A DNA stretch of 64,000 nucleotides from CAZPZZ01 sp964591245 (GCA_964591245.1 CAZPZZ010000004.1:4887-68886), one strand, 5' to 3'. Positions 8,199 through 18,885 are shown, counted from the stretch's first letter. Program-made: numbers and translations. The notes: generated by a model from the letters alone, not told the origin.

Positions 8199-9425
8199 TC
8201 AGACTGCAGGGGTTGGCTCCGCCAGCAGCGTCTCGATCTGTGAGGTCATCTCTTCCAAGGTCTCGGTATAGAAGCTCCCACTTGCCGGACTCGGAAAGCC
8301 GGCGTGCACTGCCCGTACTCGCCCGTCACGCCCAAGGATGAACGTCGTAGGGAACGCATTAAGGTTCACCGCCTGCGGCACCTTCGCGCTGACGTCGTCC
8401 GGAACGCCCGCGAGCAAAAACGTGTAATCGAGACCATAACGCTCAATGAATGCCCGCAAGCGAGTGGGGTCGGCGAGCTGCTCCTGCTCTTCAAACGAGA
8501 GAGCCACGATCTCCAATCCCTGCGCTTGATAGGTCTTGTAGAGACCAGAGAGAAACGGAGCCTCGTCGTGACAATTCGGACACCAGCTTCCCGTGATACT
8601 CACGAGCACCACTTTGCCAGCAAATCGAGCATCGTCATGACTCACCATCCGGCCTTCGAGGTCGGGAAAGTCAAACTGAAAGGGTTCCTCTGAATCCCGG
8701 ACGGTCGTGAACTGAGATGGGTCCGTCGGCGAGGGCAGCGTCATCGCGGCCGGACCCTCTGAGGGAAAGGCCACCAGTTCACGTTGTCCGTTCTGCACGA
8801 GCAACAATGAACCATCGTCCTGCGGGGTCACCTCGAGCAGCAGCGGTCGAGCACCGGAAAAGTGACTCATGACGAACGTCCCATCGCGGTACCGGCCGGT
8901 CAAGTTTCCGGTGTCGCCGTCGACACGGAGAATCGCCCCCGACACTTCGGCCCCCGTCTGCCGAACAATGAAGCGCCACGCTTTCTCGCCCTTGCTGCTC
9001 TCGGTCGGAATGATCCAGACTCCCGCAATGGAGGGACTCGTCACATTGGTCGATTCAATCGCCACGGCGGGCTGGGCCCGGAAAGGATACGGAGCCCGAA
9101 CTCCACGCAGGTACTGCCCCTCGAGCCGTCCATCGATGTAATTCGCCTCGAGGCGCGTCCCGTACTGATCGAACTCGATGACGACCCCACCATTGTCGAG
9201 CTGTCCTCCGGTCGACTCGATGAGCAGATCACCGTTGAAGAACATCCCGCCAAGTGACGAGACATCCTGCGTGATCTCGAAGACAAATGGCACATCAACG
9301 TCGTTGACCGTTACCGTTGCATTCCATCGCCCAGCGAGTGACGGCGGTTCCGGTGGCGCCAGACAACCGAACGAAACTCCGAGTGTCACCAGCATCAACC
9401 ACACCGCGATCGACTTACAATTCAT
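8199..9425 (-). CDS. Lipoprotein with two beta domains and a TlpA-like thioredoxin domain
   Basis: 408 residues. The lipobox 'VSFGC' puts the lipidated Cys at 21. Two related beta-rich modules follow (about 31-115, beginning 'LAGRWNATV', and 133-215, beginning 'IAGVWIIP'), each with a 'DG.LEGQY/GNLTGRY' type turn. Residues 245-400 form a thioredoxin-fold domain with 'SWCPNCHDEAPFL', active cysteines 282 and 285, and a cis-proline segment 'NAFPTTFILG'. TlpA/ResA-type proteins reduce disulfides in the periplasm, for example in cytochrome c maturation; the window has many c-type cytochromes. The CPNC active site differs from the common CxPC and may shift redox potential. Stands alone with an upstream gap of 58 bases to the HAD gene. 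Confidence 0.8.
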   Translation of the reverse strand: MNCKSIAVWLMLVTLGVSFGCLAPPEPPSLAGRWNATVTVNDVDVPFVFEITQDVSSLGGMFFNGDLLIESTGGQLDNGGVVIEFDQYGTRLEANYIDGRLEGQYLRGVRAPYPFRAQPAVAIESTNVTSPSIAGVWIIPTESSKGEKAWRFIVRQTGAEVSGAILRVDGDTGNLTGRYRDGTFVMSHFSGARPLLLEVTPQDDGSLLLVQNGQRELVAFPSEGPAAMTLPSPTDPSQFTTVRDSEEPFQFDFPDLEGRMVSHDDARFAGKVVLVSITGSWCPNCHDEAPFLSGLYKTYQAQGLEIVALSFEEQEQLADPTRLRAFIERYGLDYTFLLAGVPDDVSAKVPQAVNLNAFPTTFILGRDGRVRAVHAGFPSPASGSFYTETLEEMTSQIETLLAEPTPAV

Positions 9426-9483
9426 CGGTCACCTCGCACGAAGTTCGTTCTATTGGAGCCATTGAAAAAACCCGTGAAGCCCA

Positions 9484-10005
9484 TCATCGTCTCTGGGAAG
9501 ATGTTTCTCGTTCCTTCAGGATCAGATCACACACTTCCCTCACAGCGCCCTGCCCTCCGGGTCGAAGGGTTGAGAATCTGGCCGCCGCCTTCACCTCGGG
9601 GTACGCGTCGGCGACACAGATCCCAACGCCTACATGCCGCAAACAATCCAGATCGTTAATATCGTTTCCCACGTACGCAACTCGACCAGGATCGATGCCC
9701 CGCTCGGTGAGGATACGCTGGAGCGCCTCCCACTTCGTATCGCCCAACCCCTGAACACACTCCAGACCAAGCTTGGCAGCCCGAGCCGACACCACGGGAT
9801 TCGTTTCCGTAGATAACACCAGACATCCCACACCAGAGCGGACCAATGCTTGCAGCCCAAGTCCGTCGGCGCGCGAACAAAACACCGCCTCCCGACCATC
9901 CTCCATGACGAGGACACGATTGTCGGTGAAGACACCATCGAAATCGAACACCACAAAGGTGACCGCGTCCAGATCTTCGCGTCTGAGTTGAAACGTCACG
10001 TTCAT
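9484..10005 (-). CDS. KdsC-type HAD phosphatase
   Basis: 173 residues, the length of the tetrameric KdsC/YrbI phosphatases. HAD motifs are complete: 'VFDFDGVFTD' with nucleophile Asp21 and Asp23, 'LSTETN' (residues 64-69), Lys91 after 'GLGDTKWEAL', and 'YVGNDINDLDCL' (113-118 acidic pair). KdsC removes phosphate from KDO-8-phosphate in lipopolysaccharide synthesis; close relatives act on N-acylneuraminate- or legionaminate-type 9-phosphates, so the substrate is not certain. It follows batE by 110 bases on the same strand; no other KDO gene lies in the window. Confidence 0.75.
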   Translation of the reverse strand: MNVTFQLRREDLDAVTFVVFDFDGVFTDNRVLVMEDGREAVFCSRADGLGLQALVRSGVGCLVLSTETNPVVSARAAKLGLECVQGLGDTKWEALQRILTERGIDPGRVAYVGNDINDLDCLRHVGVGICVADAYPEVKAAARFSTLRPGGQGAVREVCDLILKERETSSQRR

Positions 10006-10115
10006 CCTGTCGGTGAATGCCGCTCCGCCATTCGATGATCACGCAGAGGCGCGGCTCCAAGAACGCCCTTTCTCCGGGCTCTGTCGATGACCTACCGATT
10101 CACTCGCCACACACT

Positions 10116-10883
10116 TCAGATCGGCTCCAAATTCTCAGCCAGAATCCACCCCACCGTGCCATCTTCGAGGGAAATCTCGATCCACGTATCAGTTCGACGG
10201 TCAATCTGCACCTTGGTGCCTTCGTGGATGGAGAAAATCTGGAGCGCGGCATCATCCGACGGTGCGCTCTGCACGTGAACCTCTTCCGCCATGACGATCG
10301 CTTCCTCGGCACGTCCAAGCGAAAACTCTCTCACCCCGAGGTTAATCCCGAAGACCACCGTGACTGCACCGGCGATGCCAGCCACACGCCGGCCCCAGGT
10401 CGCGAAGTGCTCGGGACGAAAAAGCACGGCAACAATCGCGCCCATCGCCACGAGGTATGCAAGCGCGACAAGCCAGACCAGCACAACACGGGGCAGCCAG
10501 CTCACCCACCAGTCCACAACACGAAACAACCAGAACGTCGGCCGGATAGTGATGTCATCAGCCGTCATGGACCGGGCGAGTTCGATATTCGCCCGGAGAT
10601 CGTCATCTCCGGGCATCAAACGACGGGCACGTTCGTAGTACAGCATTGCCGGACCCAATTGACCGATCTTGAAGTACGTATTCCCGAGGTTGTAATACAG
10701 CTCGCCGCTTTCGAGTCCCTCATCGAGCACACGAACATATCTCTCGAGGGCACCATGGAAATCGCCCTGCTGATACCGCTGGTTCCCCTCGTCGAAGAAC
10801 GCTTCCTGAGCTTTACCGGTCCCGACAGCGTGAAGTACCAACCACCCGGCGGTTACCAGCGTGTACCAGCTCTGTCGGGTCAT
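10116..10883 (-). CDS. batE: BatE-like TPR and SH3 protein
   Basis: 255 residues. A signal segment ends near GTGKAQ (25). Residues 28-105 carry two TPR units ('GNQRYQQGDFHGALERYV', 'YYNLGNTYFKIGQ'). Two transmembrane segments follow (about 122-160, 'VVLVWLVALAYLVAMGAIVAVLF' among them), and the C-terminal 65 residues form a bacterial SH3-like module ending 'GTVGWILAENLEPI'. This is the architecture of BatE, the last gene of the Bat aerotolerance operons first described in Bacteroides. It overlaps the end of batD by four bases, so it is translationally coupled. Molecular role of Bat proteins is still unclear. Confidence 0.8.
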   Translation of the reverse strand: MTRQSWYTLVTAGWLVLHAVGTGKAQEAFFDEGNQRYQQGDFHGALERYVRVLDEGLESGELYYNLGNTYFKIGQLGPAMLYYERARRLMPGDDDLRANIELARSMTADDITIRPTFWLFRVVDWWVSWLPRVVLVWLVALAYLVAMGAIVAVLFRPEHFATWGRRVAGIAGAVTVVFGINLGVREFSLGRAEEAIVMAEEVHVQSAPSDDAALQIFSIHEGTKVQIDRRTDTWIEISLEDGTVGWILAENLEPI

Positions 10884-12733
10884 GTCATCGCCTGGTCGAG
10901 GTCCGTCATCGCTTGTCCCGCACGGTCCAACATCTCCTGCATGGCCGTGTCGTCAGGCTCAACGGGCGCAAAGCGTTGTCGGTCACAGTCTTCGAGACAA
11001 CTCAGATACAAATCAATTACATCGGAAGGAACCTGCCGATCGGAAAGCAAGCCACGAACGGAGTCATGAATCAAGCCAGCTTCGGCGACGTTAAGTTTAT
11101 CTCCGAGAAATCCGTACATCGCTCGAGCAACCTCGGCATGGAACTCGCGGTGACTCCGCTGCGTCCTCAACGTCTCCGCCCTGGCGAAACGTCCTTTCGC
11201 AACACGCGACGCCCGCCGACGGCGCGCATAGGCCACATCTCCCCGTAACCGATCTTGATGGCGCCGTATCGCCGCGGCACCGGCAACCGCGAACAATGGC
11301 AGCACCAGTACACTCCAAAAGGACACACTACCCACCAACGAGCGGTCTATCGGATGAAAACTTGGGATCGCCACGCGGATAAAGCGAATGTCTTGCCGCT
11401 GCAGGTCGATACCCGTACGCAGGCGACCGATAGAAACAGTGGAAGCCTCCACCGCATCGCCGGACACCGTCAAAGCAATGGGTGCCGACGCGGCGACCTC
11501 GTAGGTGCCCTGCGCGGCATCCAAATACGCCAGTTCGATGGCAGGAATGACTGTCTCACCAGGCGCTCTAGGCACGAGAACGTACTCGAAAACCTTACGA
11601 CTCCGCACCCCGTCTACGGTAGGCTCAACCCGCTCACTCACATCGGGCGGGTACACTTCAAGATCTTGCGGAAAATCCACCACGGGTGCAGCCAGTGTGC
11701 GGATATTGCCGGTCGCTGACATCTCGACCCTGAACGTCAGTGCATCGTTCGTCTCAATTCCAACGCTCCCATCACGATCGAGCGATGCGGCCACGGTAAG
11801 CTCACCAACCAGACCGGTGAACGAAGGCGGTTCCCCTTCCGGCAACGGCATCACCTCGATGTCCACCGGACTCGACCCGACGCCGAGCGCCACGCGTCCA
11901 CCAAACAGGCCCCCACCCAATAATCCGCCAAAGGGATTTCCGAATGGATCTCCGAACCCACGGGAACGTCGTTGCCTTCGAACCTGCACCTCGAGCAACA
12001 TCGGTTCCAGCGTCTTCGAACCCGCGCTCGTCGGGAATACGGCCACCCGACGAATCACGCGACTCGCATACTGGACGCCGTCACGAACAACCTGCTCAAC
12101 CGGCCCTCGCTCCAGCGGGAGTTCCTCAACCCAAAAACCGGCTGTGCTTGGCTGTTGGGTGACATCAAACCCTTCAACATCGACACGCGTAAAGATTCGA
12201 TACTCCACGACAACGGGCTCATTCACGTACACGCGCGTCTTACTCGGCGTCGCCGTCACAAACAGATCCTCGGCGGCCACCCCCCCATCTCCGCTCCTCG
12301 AACGGGAACGTCCGGAAGCAGTAGGCGCCCCGGCAATTCGAATCTGGAGTCGTTCAGTGCGGAGATTCCTACCTTCAACCGGAACCGTCACTGCCCCGAT
12401 CTCAAAGGTTCCTTCCGCAGTAGCCTGATATTGGTATTGAATTGTCAATGACGTGGTCGTGCGACCGTTGACAAATTGCATCGAGGTCGAGGTACCCGAT
12501 CCCAGATACGCAGCAAACGCCGACAGGTCAGGCAATTCGGGATCACCCTGAATCTGCTGGGTTCCCTGGACCTCGACGTTCAATACGAACCGCCGATTCA
12601 GGGCCACCTCATTCTCACTGAGATAGGCACGAACCTCCTGGGCAATTCCAGGCATCGGGTACGTCGCCAGCAGCGCGAGCACAAGCAACACTACCCGAGG
12701 TACTCGACAGAATATCTGTACGGTGATCACCAT
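10880..12733 (-). CDS. batD: BatD oxygen-tolerance-type protein
   Basis: 617 residues. A signal peptide ends near PGIAQ (32). The N-terminal 400 residues are repeated beta-sandwich modules with 'LNRRFVLNVEVQGTQQI', 'YRIFTRVDVEGFDV' and 'PFVEEL..ERGPVEQVV'-like spacing, the BatD signature. A glycine-rich patch 'GGLLGGGLFGG' (about 270-280) interrupts them. A transmembrane segment at about 473-490 ('VLVLPLFAVAGAAAI') is followed by a basic cytoplasmic tail with a helical domain. BatD is thought to sit at the membrane with BatA/BatB. Overlaps batC and batE at its two ends. Confidence 0.85.
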   Translation of the reverse strand: MVITVQIFCRVPRVVLLVLALLATYPMPGIAQEVRAYLSENEVALNRRFVLNVEVQGTQQIQGDPELPDLSAFAAYLGSGTSTSMQFVNGRTTTSLTIQYQYQATAEGTFEIGAVTVPVEGRNLRTERLQIRIAGAPTASGRSRSRSGDGGVAAEDLFVTATPSKTRVYVNEPVVVEYRIFTRVDVEGFDVTQQPSTAGFWVEELPLERGPVEQVVRDGVQYASRVIRRVAVFPTSAGSKTLEPMLLEVQVRRQRRSRGFGDPFGNPFGGLLGGGLFGGRVALGVGSSPVDIEVMPLPEGEPPSFTGLVGELTVAASLDRDGSVGIETNDALTFRVEMSATGNIRTLAAPVVDFPQDLEVYPPDVSERVEPTVDGVRSRKVFEYVLVPRAPGETVIPAIELAYLDAAQGTYEVAASAPIALTVSGDAVEASTVSIGRLRTGIDLQRQDIRFIRVAIPSFHPIDRSLVGSVSFWSVLVLPLFAVAGAAAIRRHQDRLRGDVAYARRRRASRVAKGRFARAETLRTQRSHREFHAEVARAMYGFLGDKLNVAEAGLIHDSVRGLLSDRQVPSDVIDLYLSCLEDCDRQRFAPVEPDDTAMQEMLDRAGQAMTDLDQAMT

Positions 12734-13593
12734 GGTCTCCGGGGCGGCCTCGCGGGCATCGTCGTCCGGCGACGACGTTGGATCTCGCCAGGGTTCTCAG
12801 TGATCGCCTGAAGCAACCGCTCCGCCTCTTCCTGGGTCAATTCACCAGGTTGAGACTGTGGGTCACCCTCCGACTGACCAGACTGATCTGGAGACTCCTC
12901 ACCATCAGACGGCGTACCCTCAGGCTGATCGTCCTCGTCGGGATCTTGCTGAGGTTGTTCCTCATTCGCCTGATTCTCTTGCTCCGGATCTTGATTGGAG
13001 TCTTGTGATGACCGTTGGCCCTGATCATCATCATCTGACTCTGATTCGCTCTGTTGGGAGTCCTGATCGCCCTGCTGCTCACCGTCCTCGTTTTGGTCCT
13101 GGTTGTCGTCCTGTTCCTCTGATTCGTCGGATGAGTCCTGCTGCTGTTGCTCCTGCTGCTGCAATTGCTCCAGCGCCAACTCCAGATTGTGTTTCGCATC
13201 TCCGTCCGATGGATTCCGTCGCAACGCTTCCTTGTACGCCTCGACCGCCGGTTGGAGTTGCTGCTGCCGATACAAGGTGTTACCGAGGTTGTACCAAGCA
13301 CCCGCCGCGATGACTGGATCATTGCTGGTGGCTGCCTGTTCATAGGCTTCCAGTGCCCGCTGAAAATCCTCCGATCGGTACATGGCGTTGCCATCATTGA
13401 AAGGCACGACCGGAGAGTTCGGAGCCTGACGCAACGCCTCCAGATAGCGTTCGTGCGCCTCCTGAAATTGGCCCTCCTCGTAGAACCGATTCCCCTCGGC
13501 AACCTCACTACGCCCCGGCTGCGCTGTAGCGAGCGGAGTCGCTCCCAATCCGCCAAGCACCACGCTCCAGGCGATCCAGAAGAATCGTGTCAC
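12727..13593 (-). CDS. batC: BatC-like TPR protein with long acidic tail
   Basis: 288 residues. A signal peptide ends near LATAQ (25). Residues 30-150 hold three TPR units ('GNRFYEEGQFQEAHERYLEA', 'GNAMYRSEDFQRALEAYEQA', 'GNTLYRQQQLQPAVEAY'). Residues about 153-260 are low complexity, dominated by Gln, Glu, Asp and Ser, and the last 25 are basic (RRRRTT...RPPRRPW). TPR plus disordered tail is typical of BatC, but this tail is long. Overlaps batB by four bases at its start and batD by seven at its end. Confidence 0.8.
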   Translation of the reverse strand: MTRFFWIAWSVVLGGLGATPLATAQPGRSEVAEGNRFYEEGQFQEAHERYLEALRQAPNSPVVPFNDGNAMYRSEDFQRALEAYEQAATSNDPVIAAGAWYNLGNTLYRQQQLQPAVEAYKEALRRNPSDGDAKHNLELALEQLQQQEQQQQDSSDESEEQDDNQDQNEDGEQQGDQDSQQSESESDDDDQGQRSSQDSNQDPEQENQANEEQPQQDPDEDDQPEGTPSDGEESPDQSGQSEGDPQSQPGELTQEEAERLLQAITENPGEIQRRRRTTMPARPPRRPW

Positions 13594-14621
13594 CTAAACC
13601 TCCCCGACCAGCCGAGACTGACCCGTCGGCGGTCCGGCACGAGCACCTCGACGACGAGCAACAACAGCGCCAGCCCGAGAAATAACTGATATTGCTCGTC
13701 GAAGACCGTCACCTGCTCCTGATCGAACTCTTGCCCTTCTCCGGCCGTCACCTCCTCGGCCAGCAGTTCCAACTCTGTCCCGGTAGCCGACGCATGATAG
13801 TAGAGGCCACCGGTGCGGACAGCCATCGCCTGCAACGTGGCCTCGTCAAGCCTCGTGGTCACCACCGCGCCTTCGCCGTCGCGCTTGAACCCCCGGCTAC
13901 GTCCCTCCGCATCGAGTTCAGGAATTGGTACGCCTTCGGACGAACCGATACCCACGCTATAGATGCGAACACCTTCCTCGACGGCGCGCTCTACCGCGCT
14001 TTCAACCTCACCCTCATGATCCTCACCGTCGGTGATCACGACGAGCACGCGATGTCGCCGGTCGGTCTCCGAAAACGCTTCAAGCGCAACGGAAACAGCC
14101 TGGCCGAGGTTCGTCCCCTGTAACGACATCATTGCAGGATCCATGGCATTCAGAAACAGGGTGGCGGCGCCATAGTCAATGGTCAGGGGACTCTGCACGA
14201 AGGCCTCTCCCGCGAAGGCCACCAGCCCAATCCGATCGCCATCCAATCGGCCGATCAGGTCTGCAATCGCTAATTTGGCCCGCTCTAGACGATTTGGAGC
14301 AATATCTTCCGCCACCATCGAAACTGAAAGGTCCAATGCCACGACGATATCTTGCCCCTCGCGACGTACGGTTTCGACCCGGGTCCCGAACTGTGGCCGA
14401 GCCAGCGCGGTCACCAACAGACCCACCGCCATAACGTACAACACCGTCTTGGCCATACGCCCAGGACGATTAACCGTGGACGTCAGGCGCTCCAGGAGTG
14501 TTGGGTCAGCGATCAGTAACAGATCGCGACAACGGCGAACGTGCGCCCACCAGGCCAGCCCTACGAGAACTGGAATCACGACGTACGCGAACAACATCTG
14601 CTCCGCAGCGAACCTGAACAT
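13590..14621 (-). CDS. batB: BatB von Willebrand factor A protein
   Basis: 343 residues. Two N-terminal membrane segments (about 10-27 and 57-73) flank a short cytoplasmic loop. The VWA domain follows with MIDAS motif 'VALDLSVSM' and later 'VVITDGEDHEGE', then a C-terminal membrane helix 'LFLGLALLLLVVEVLV'. BatB pairs with BatA; both present a metal-dependent adhesion domain in the periplasm. It starts 42 bases after batA and its stop overlaps batC, in a continuous operon. Confidence 0.85.
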   Translation of the reverse strand: MFRFAAEQMLFAYVVIPVLVGLAWWAHVRRCRDLLLIADPTLLERLTSTVNRPGRMAKTVLYVMAVGLLVTALARPQFGTRVETVRREGQDIVVALDLSVSMVAEDIAPNRLERAKLAIADLIGRLDGDRIGLVAFAGEAFVQSPLTIDYGAATLFLNAMDPAMMSLQGTNLGQAVSVALEAFSETDRRHRVLVVITDGEDHEGEVESAVERAVEEGVRIYSVGIGSSEGVPIPELDAEGRSRGFKRDGEGAVVTTRLDEATLQAMAVRTGGLYYHASATGTELELLAEEVTAGEGQEFDQEQVTVFDEQYQLFLGLALLLLVVEVLVPDRRRVSLGWSGRFR

Positions 14622-14663
14622 AGTGCTCTGTGTCAGCCGATGGTGGCGATCACCATGCCATTC

Positions 14664-15656
14664 TCACGGTAACCGCCGCATGACAGTGGCCCCCAGACCA
14701 AACTCAAGGAATAGGAGCCCCATGCCAAGCAACAAGGGAACGTGGAACAGCTCTCCGTACCGGGTGAACTGTTCAACTTCAATCTCAGTCGTCTCCAATG
14801 CATCAATTTCCGCGTAGATTCGTTCCAGACTCTCTCGATCGGCGGCACGGAAGTACTGGCCTCCGGTGAGGCTCGCCGTTTCTTGTAACGTCTCCTCATC
14901 GATGTCAACACGAATCTGGGCATAGCGGCGACCGAAGAGCGGATCGTCCACAGGTACGCGTGCGACGCCCTGCGTCCCGGCCCCAATGGCGTAGATGCGG
15001 ACGCCAAGTGCCTGTGCCATCTGAGCGGCAGTAACCGGATCAATTTCACCTCGGTTGTTGCGCCCATCGGTCAGCAACACAATGACCTTTGACTCCGCAT
15101 TGGAGCCCTGTAATCGCTTGACCGCCGTCGCCAGTCCCATACCAATGGCGGTGCCATCTTCGACGATGCCGGTCTCGAGTTCGCCCAGGATTGTGGTCAC
15201 AACGTCGTAGTCCAATGTCAGCGGCACCTGCGTGAACGCATCGCCGGCGAACACGACCAGACCAATCCGATCATTTCGACGCCCCTCGACAAAATCCGCG
15301 GCTACCTGCTTCGCCGCGACGATCCGATTGGGCTCCAGATCTTCGGCGAGCATTGAACTTGACAGATCAAGCACGAGAATAATGTCGATACCGTCCGTCG
15401 TCACGTTCTCCGCCGTGAGCCCGGTCTGAGGACGCGCGAACGCCACAATACATGCAATCAAGGCCAAGGTACGCAGGGCGAACAGCACATGTCGGCGGCG
15501 CCCCGTCTGTTGGTGATCCGCCCGTCGCACAATGGCAACCGAGGAATAGCGAAGGGCAGCGCCCTGTTGGCGTCCGCGGATGACATACCAGTACACGAGG
15601 AGCGGAACGGCCGCGAAAAGCAGCAAATACAGCGGGTCGGCAAATCGATAGATCAT
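14664..15656 (-). CDS. batA: BatA von Willebrand factor A protein
   Basis: 330 residues. Membrane helices at 9-26 and 56-72 are followed by a VWA domain with MIDAS 'LVLDLSSSM', 'RIGLVVFAGDAF' and 'VIVLLTDGRNNRGE', and a C-terminal helix 'VPLLLGMGLLFLEFGLGA'. The two VWA proteins (BatA, BatB) are clearly paralogous. BatA overlaps the BatD-like gene upstream by four bases. Role: part of the MoxR-linked Bat complex, implicated in oxidative or envelope stress resistance in other bacteria. Confidence 0.85.
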   Translation of the reverse strand: MIYRFADPLYLLLFAAVPLLVYWYVIRGRQQGAALRYSSVAIVRRADHQQTGRRRHVLFALRTLALIACIVAFARPQTGLTAENVTTDGIDIILVLDLSSSMLAEDLEPNRIVAAKQVAADFVEGRRNDRIGLVVFAGDAFTQVPLTLDYDVVTTILGELETGIVEDGTAIGMGLATAVKRLQGSNAESKVIVLLTDGRNNRGEIDPVTAAQMAQALGVRIYAIGAGTQGVARVPVDDPLFGRRYAQIRVDIDEETLQETASLTGGQYFRAADRESLERIYAEIDALETTEIEVEQFTRYGELFHVPLLLGMGLLFLEFGLGATVMRRLP

Positions 15657-16669
15657 GCGACTTGACTAGTCTCCGGCGTATCCGAAACCAGTGGTTCAAC
15701 GGGCTTGGTTGCATCGACCAATCCGCGTGCCAACACCATGAGGTCAAGACACTCGGAAAGGTCCGGCTGAAATTTTGCAAATTTAACGAGATCGCAGCGG
15801 TCGAGCACTTGCCGGAACTGCGTCACAATACTGCTCTCGATCCCTTGATGACGCAATCCGGTTACCACCTCACCGGTTGTCATTTCCATGGCGTCCAGAC
15901 CGAACCGCCCGTTCACATAGACGCGCATGATGTCCGATAGACGAATGTGGTACGTCTTGATGTTCCCAGCCTCGAGCAATCCAGACGCTTCCAGTGCATC
16001 CAACGATTCCCAGGCGACAAGATGCGCCGGGGGCTGCGGAATGACCCCTACGGGAACCTCCGATGGCGTTCGCTGGCGGCGGCGCCGATAGAACCAAATC
16101 ACCAAGAACGCGGCCACCGCGGCCATGATTAGCCAGGGGAGCAATCGCAGGACTTCGAACGGTATGGCCAACGGCCCTTTGATGTCGCGAAGCTCTCCAC
16201 TTTCATCCCGACCGACACTCTCAACGGTGACCGCGGTACCCTCGGTGACGACTACAACCGAATCGCCGGTCGGCGAGGCGACCTCCAACTCCAGCGTCGG
16301 AAACGGCAGCACGCCGAGTTCAAACGCGGTGACCGCTAACTCCAGGCGGGAACGATTCAACTGTTCGTCCGCCTCCTCGCTCAACCGTACCTCTCCCAGC
16401 ACCTCAAACGGCGCCAGATCAAGAGGCTCCGGAAACACCACCTCAGCGTCTGGGTCATGGGTCACCGTGATGACCACCGTGACCGGGTCTCCGATCTGGA
16501 TAACCTCTGGCGTGATGGTCTGCTCAACCGTCGGGAGCACCACCTGGGCGACAGTTAATGAGGAGGTCAGCGCCAGGGTTGCAACCAGCACTATTGCCAC
16601 CAATCGCTGACACCGCATTGGCGCCTGCACGACGTCGCGGTCAAACCGGATCACGCCACCCATCTTCAT
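15653..16669 (-). CDS. BatD-like / DUF4381-like membrane protein of the Bat operon
   Basis: 338 residues. A signal peptide (cleavage near TVAQ, about residue 42) leads to a single beta-sandwich of the BatD kind ('TPEVIQIGDPVTVVITVTHD'), then a transmembrane helix at about 178-197 and an arginine-rich stop-transfer 'YRRRRQR'. The cytoplasmic half is helical with 'YHIRLSDIMRVYVNGRFG' and 'RCDLVKFAKFQPD', which resembles the cytoplasmic part of DUF4381-type proteins in MoxR operons. Overlaps the DUF58 gene and batA by four bases each, so it is a full member of the operon. Confidence 0.7.
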   Translation of the reverse strand: MKMGGVIRFDRDVVQAPMRCQRLVAIVLVATLALTSSLTVAQVVLPTVEQTITPEVIQIGDPVTVVITVTHDPDAEVVFPEPLDLAPFEVLGEVRLSEEADEQLNRSRLELAVTAFELGVLPFPTLELEVASPTGDSVVVVTEGTAVTVESVGRDESGELRDIKGPLAIPFEVLRLLPWLIMAAVAAFLVIWFYRRRRQRTPSEVPVGVIPQPPAHLVAWESLDALEASGLLEAGNIKTYHIRLSDIMRVYVNGRFGLDAMEMTTGEVVTGLRHQGIESSIVTQFRQVLDRCDLVKFAKFQPDLSECLDLMVLARGLVDATKPVEPLVSDTPETSQVA

Positions 16670-17540
16670 CGGAACCGTTTGGCTCGCTGCCGAAAAAAGC
16701 GCATCAGCCGATCCGCGTACGGACGGTCTGTCGTGATTTCGATGACATCGACGCCCGTTTTCCGGAACTCACGCTCACGTACTATCAGAGTCTCGGCAAC
16801 ATCTCGTTCGAATGCCGTTCGAAATCCAGGGTCTGACACATTGACAGTCACCTGCTCGCCGGTCTCGGCATCTTCAAGTTCGAGATACCCGACCGGCGGA
16901 AGATGTTGCTCCCTCGGGTCACTCATCCGGATGACCACCGTATCGTGTCTACGACCGGCGACCGCCAGCGCCTTGCGGTAGCCGGTCGCCAGGAAATCAG
17001 ATACGACAAAAACCACGGCGCGGCGCCGGACCACCCGGGCGAGATACTCGAGTGCACCGGCTACATCGGTACCGCGTCCTACTGGTCTGAAATACAAGAG
17101 TTCGCGCAACACACGGAGTACGTGACGACGTCCTTTTCGAGGCGGTACAAACTTCTCGATACGGTCGCTGAAAATGATCAATCCCACCTTGTCATTATTG
17201 GTAATCGCAGAAAACGCGAGGACAGCGCAAATCTCAACCGCAACTTCCCCCTTCATGCGAGACGCAGAGCCGAAATCACCGGATGCACTCACGTCCACCA
17301 CCAGCATCACCGTGAGTTCCCGCTCTTCATCGAAAACCTTGACGAAGGGTGTGCCATTACGCGCCGTGACATTCCAATCGATATTGCGGATATCGTCTCC
17401 GTAGTGATATTCCCGCACCTCGGCGAAATTCATGCCTCGCCCTTTGAATACCGAGTGGTACTCACCCGAGAACACCTCATTCACGAGCCCCCGTGTCGCA
17501 ATCTCGACCCGGCGTATCTGTTTGAAAATCTCGTGTGGGA

Positions 17541-17544
<4 letters not shown>
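16666..17544 (-). CDS. DUF58 domain protein
   Basis: 292 residues, the normal size. Signature 'GEYHSVFKGRGMNFAEVREYHYGDDIRNIDWNV' spans residues 28-60 (quoted in part: 'GDDIRNIDWNVTAR'). A degenerate VWA-like domain follows with 'LVVDVSASGDFGS' and 'FVVSDFL'. DUF58 proteins almost always sit next to a MoxR ATPase and are taken as its partner or substrate adaptor. No membrane segment is visible, so it is cytoplasmic. Overlaps moxR by four bases. Confidence 0.85.
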
Positions 17545-18545
<1,001 letters not shown>

Positions 18546-18885
18546 CCTCTTGGGTCGGTGGGAGCACTCAGTGAGCCCCCTTCGAAACCTAGTATTCTAC
18601 CTATTGAGCTGTCCCAGCGACGCAGGCCGTCAGGACGGCGCCGGCCCATTGCATACGGACGCCACGGACGACGATCCGTACACGGGTGGGAACGCAACCA
18701 CAGGTCTGTGCACCGAAAATGCCGGACCGGGTCCCACCGACATCAGACGAATGTCTCGGCCAGAAAGTCGGAAGAGATGTAAAGTCGTGAAGCTCCCGAT
18801 GGTAGAGTGAAGTTTCCTCTACACACGCCGAGGCCTCTTCGGGCCTGCATCGATGGGGAACAAGCCCCAACTGCGGAGACGTTCG
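18546..18885. promoter_or_regulatory. Divergent intergenic region between moxR operon and quinoprotein gene
   Basis: About 340 bases without a convincing gene; the short frames here lack ribosome sites and coding character. It must hold the start signals for the leftward moxR/Bat operon and for the rightward quinoprotein. I see a short hairpin TAGAG...CTCTA (about 18804-18822) and another built on AGGCC...GGCCT (about 18831-18847), but no clear -35/-10 pair. Confidence 0.35.

Noticed and set aside
11505..12428. 307-residue plus-strand frame opposite batD
   Set aside because: Serine- and proline-rich shadow of batD.
12778..13345. Leucine-rich and serine/cysteine-rich frames opposite batC
   Set aside because: Produced by the biased Gln/Glu/Asp codons of the BatC tail read backwards.
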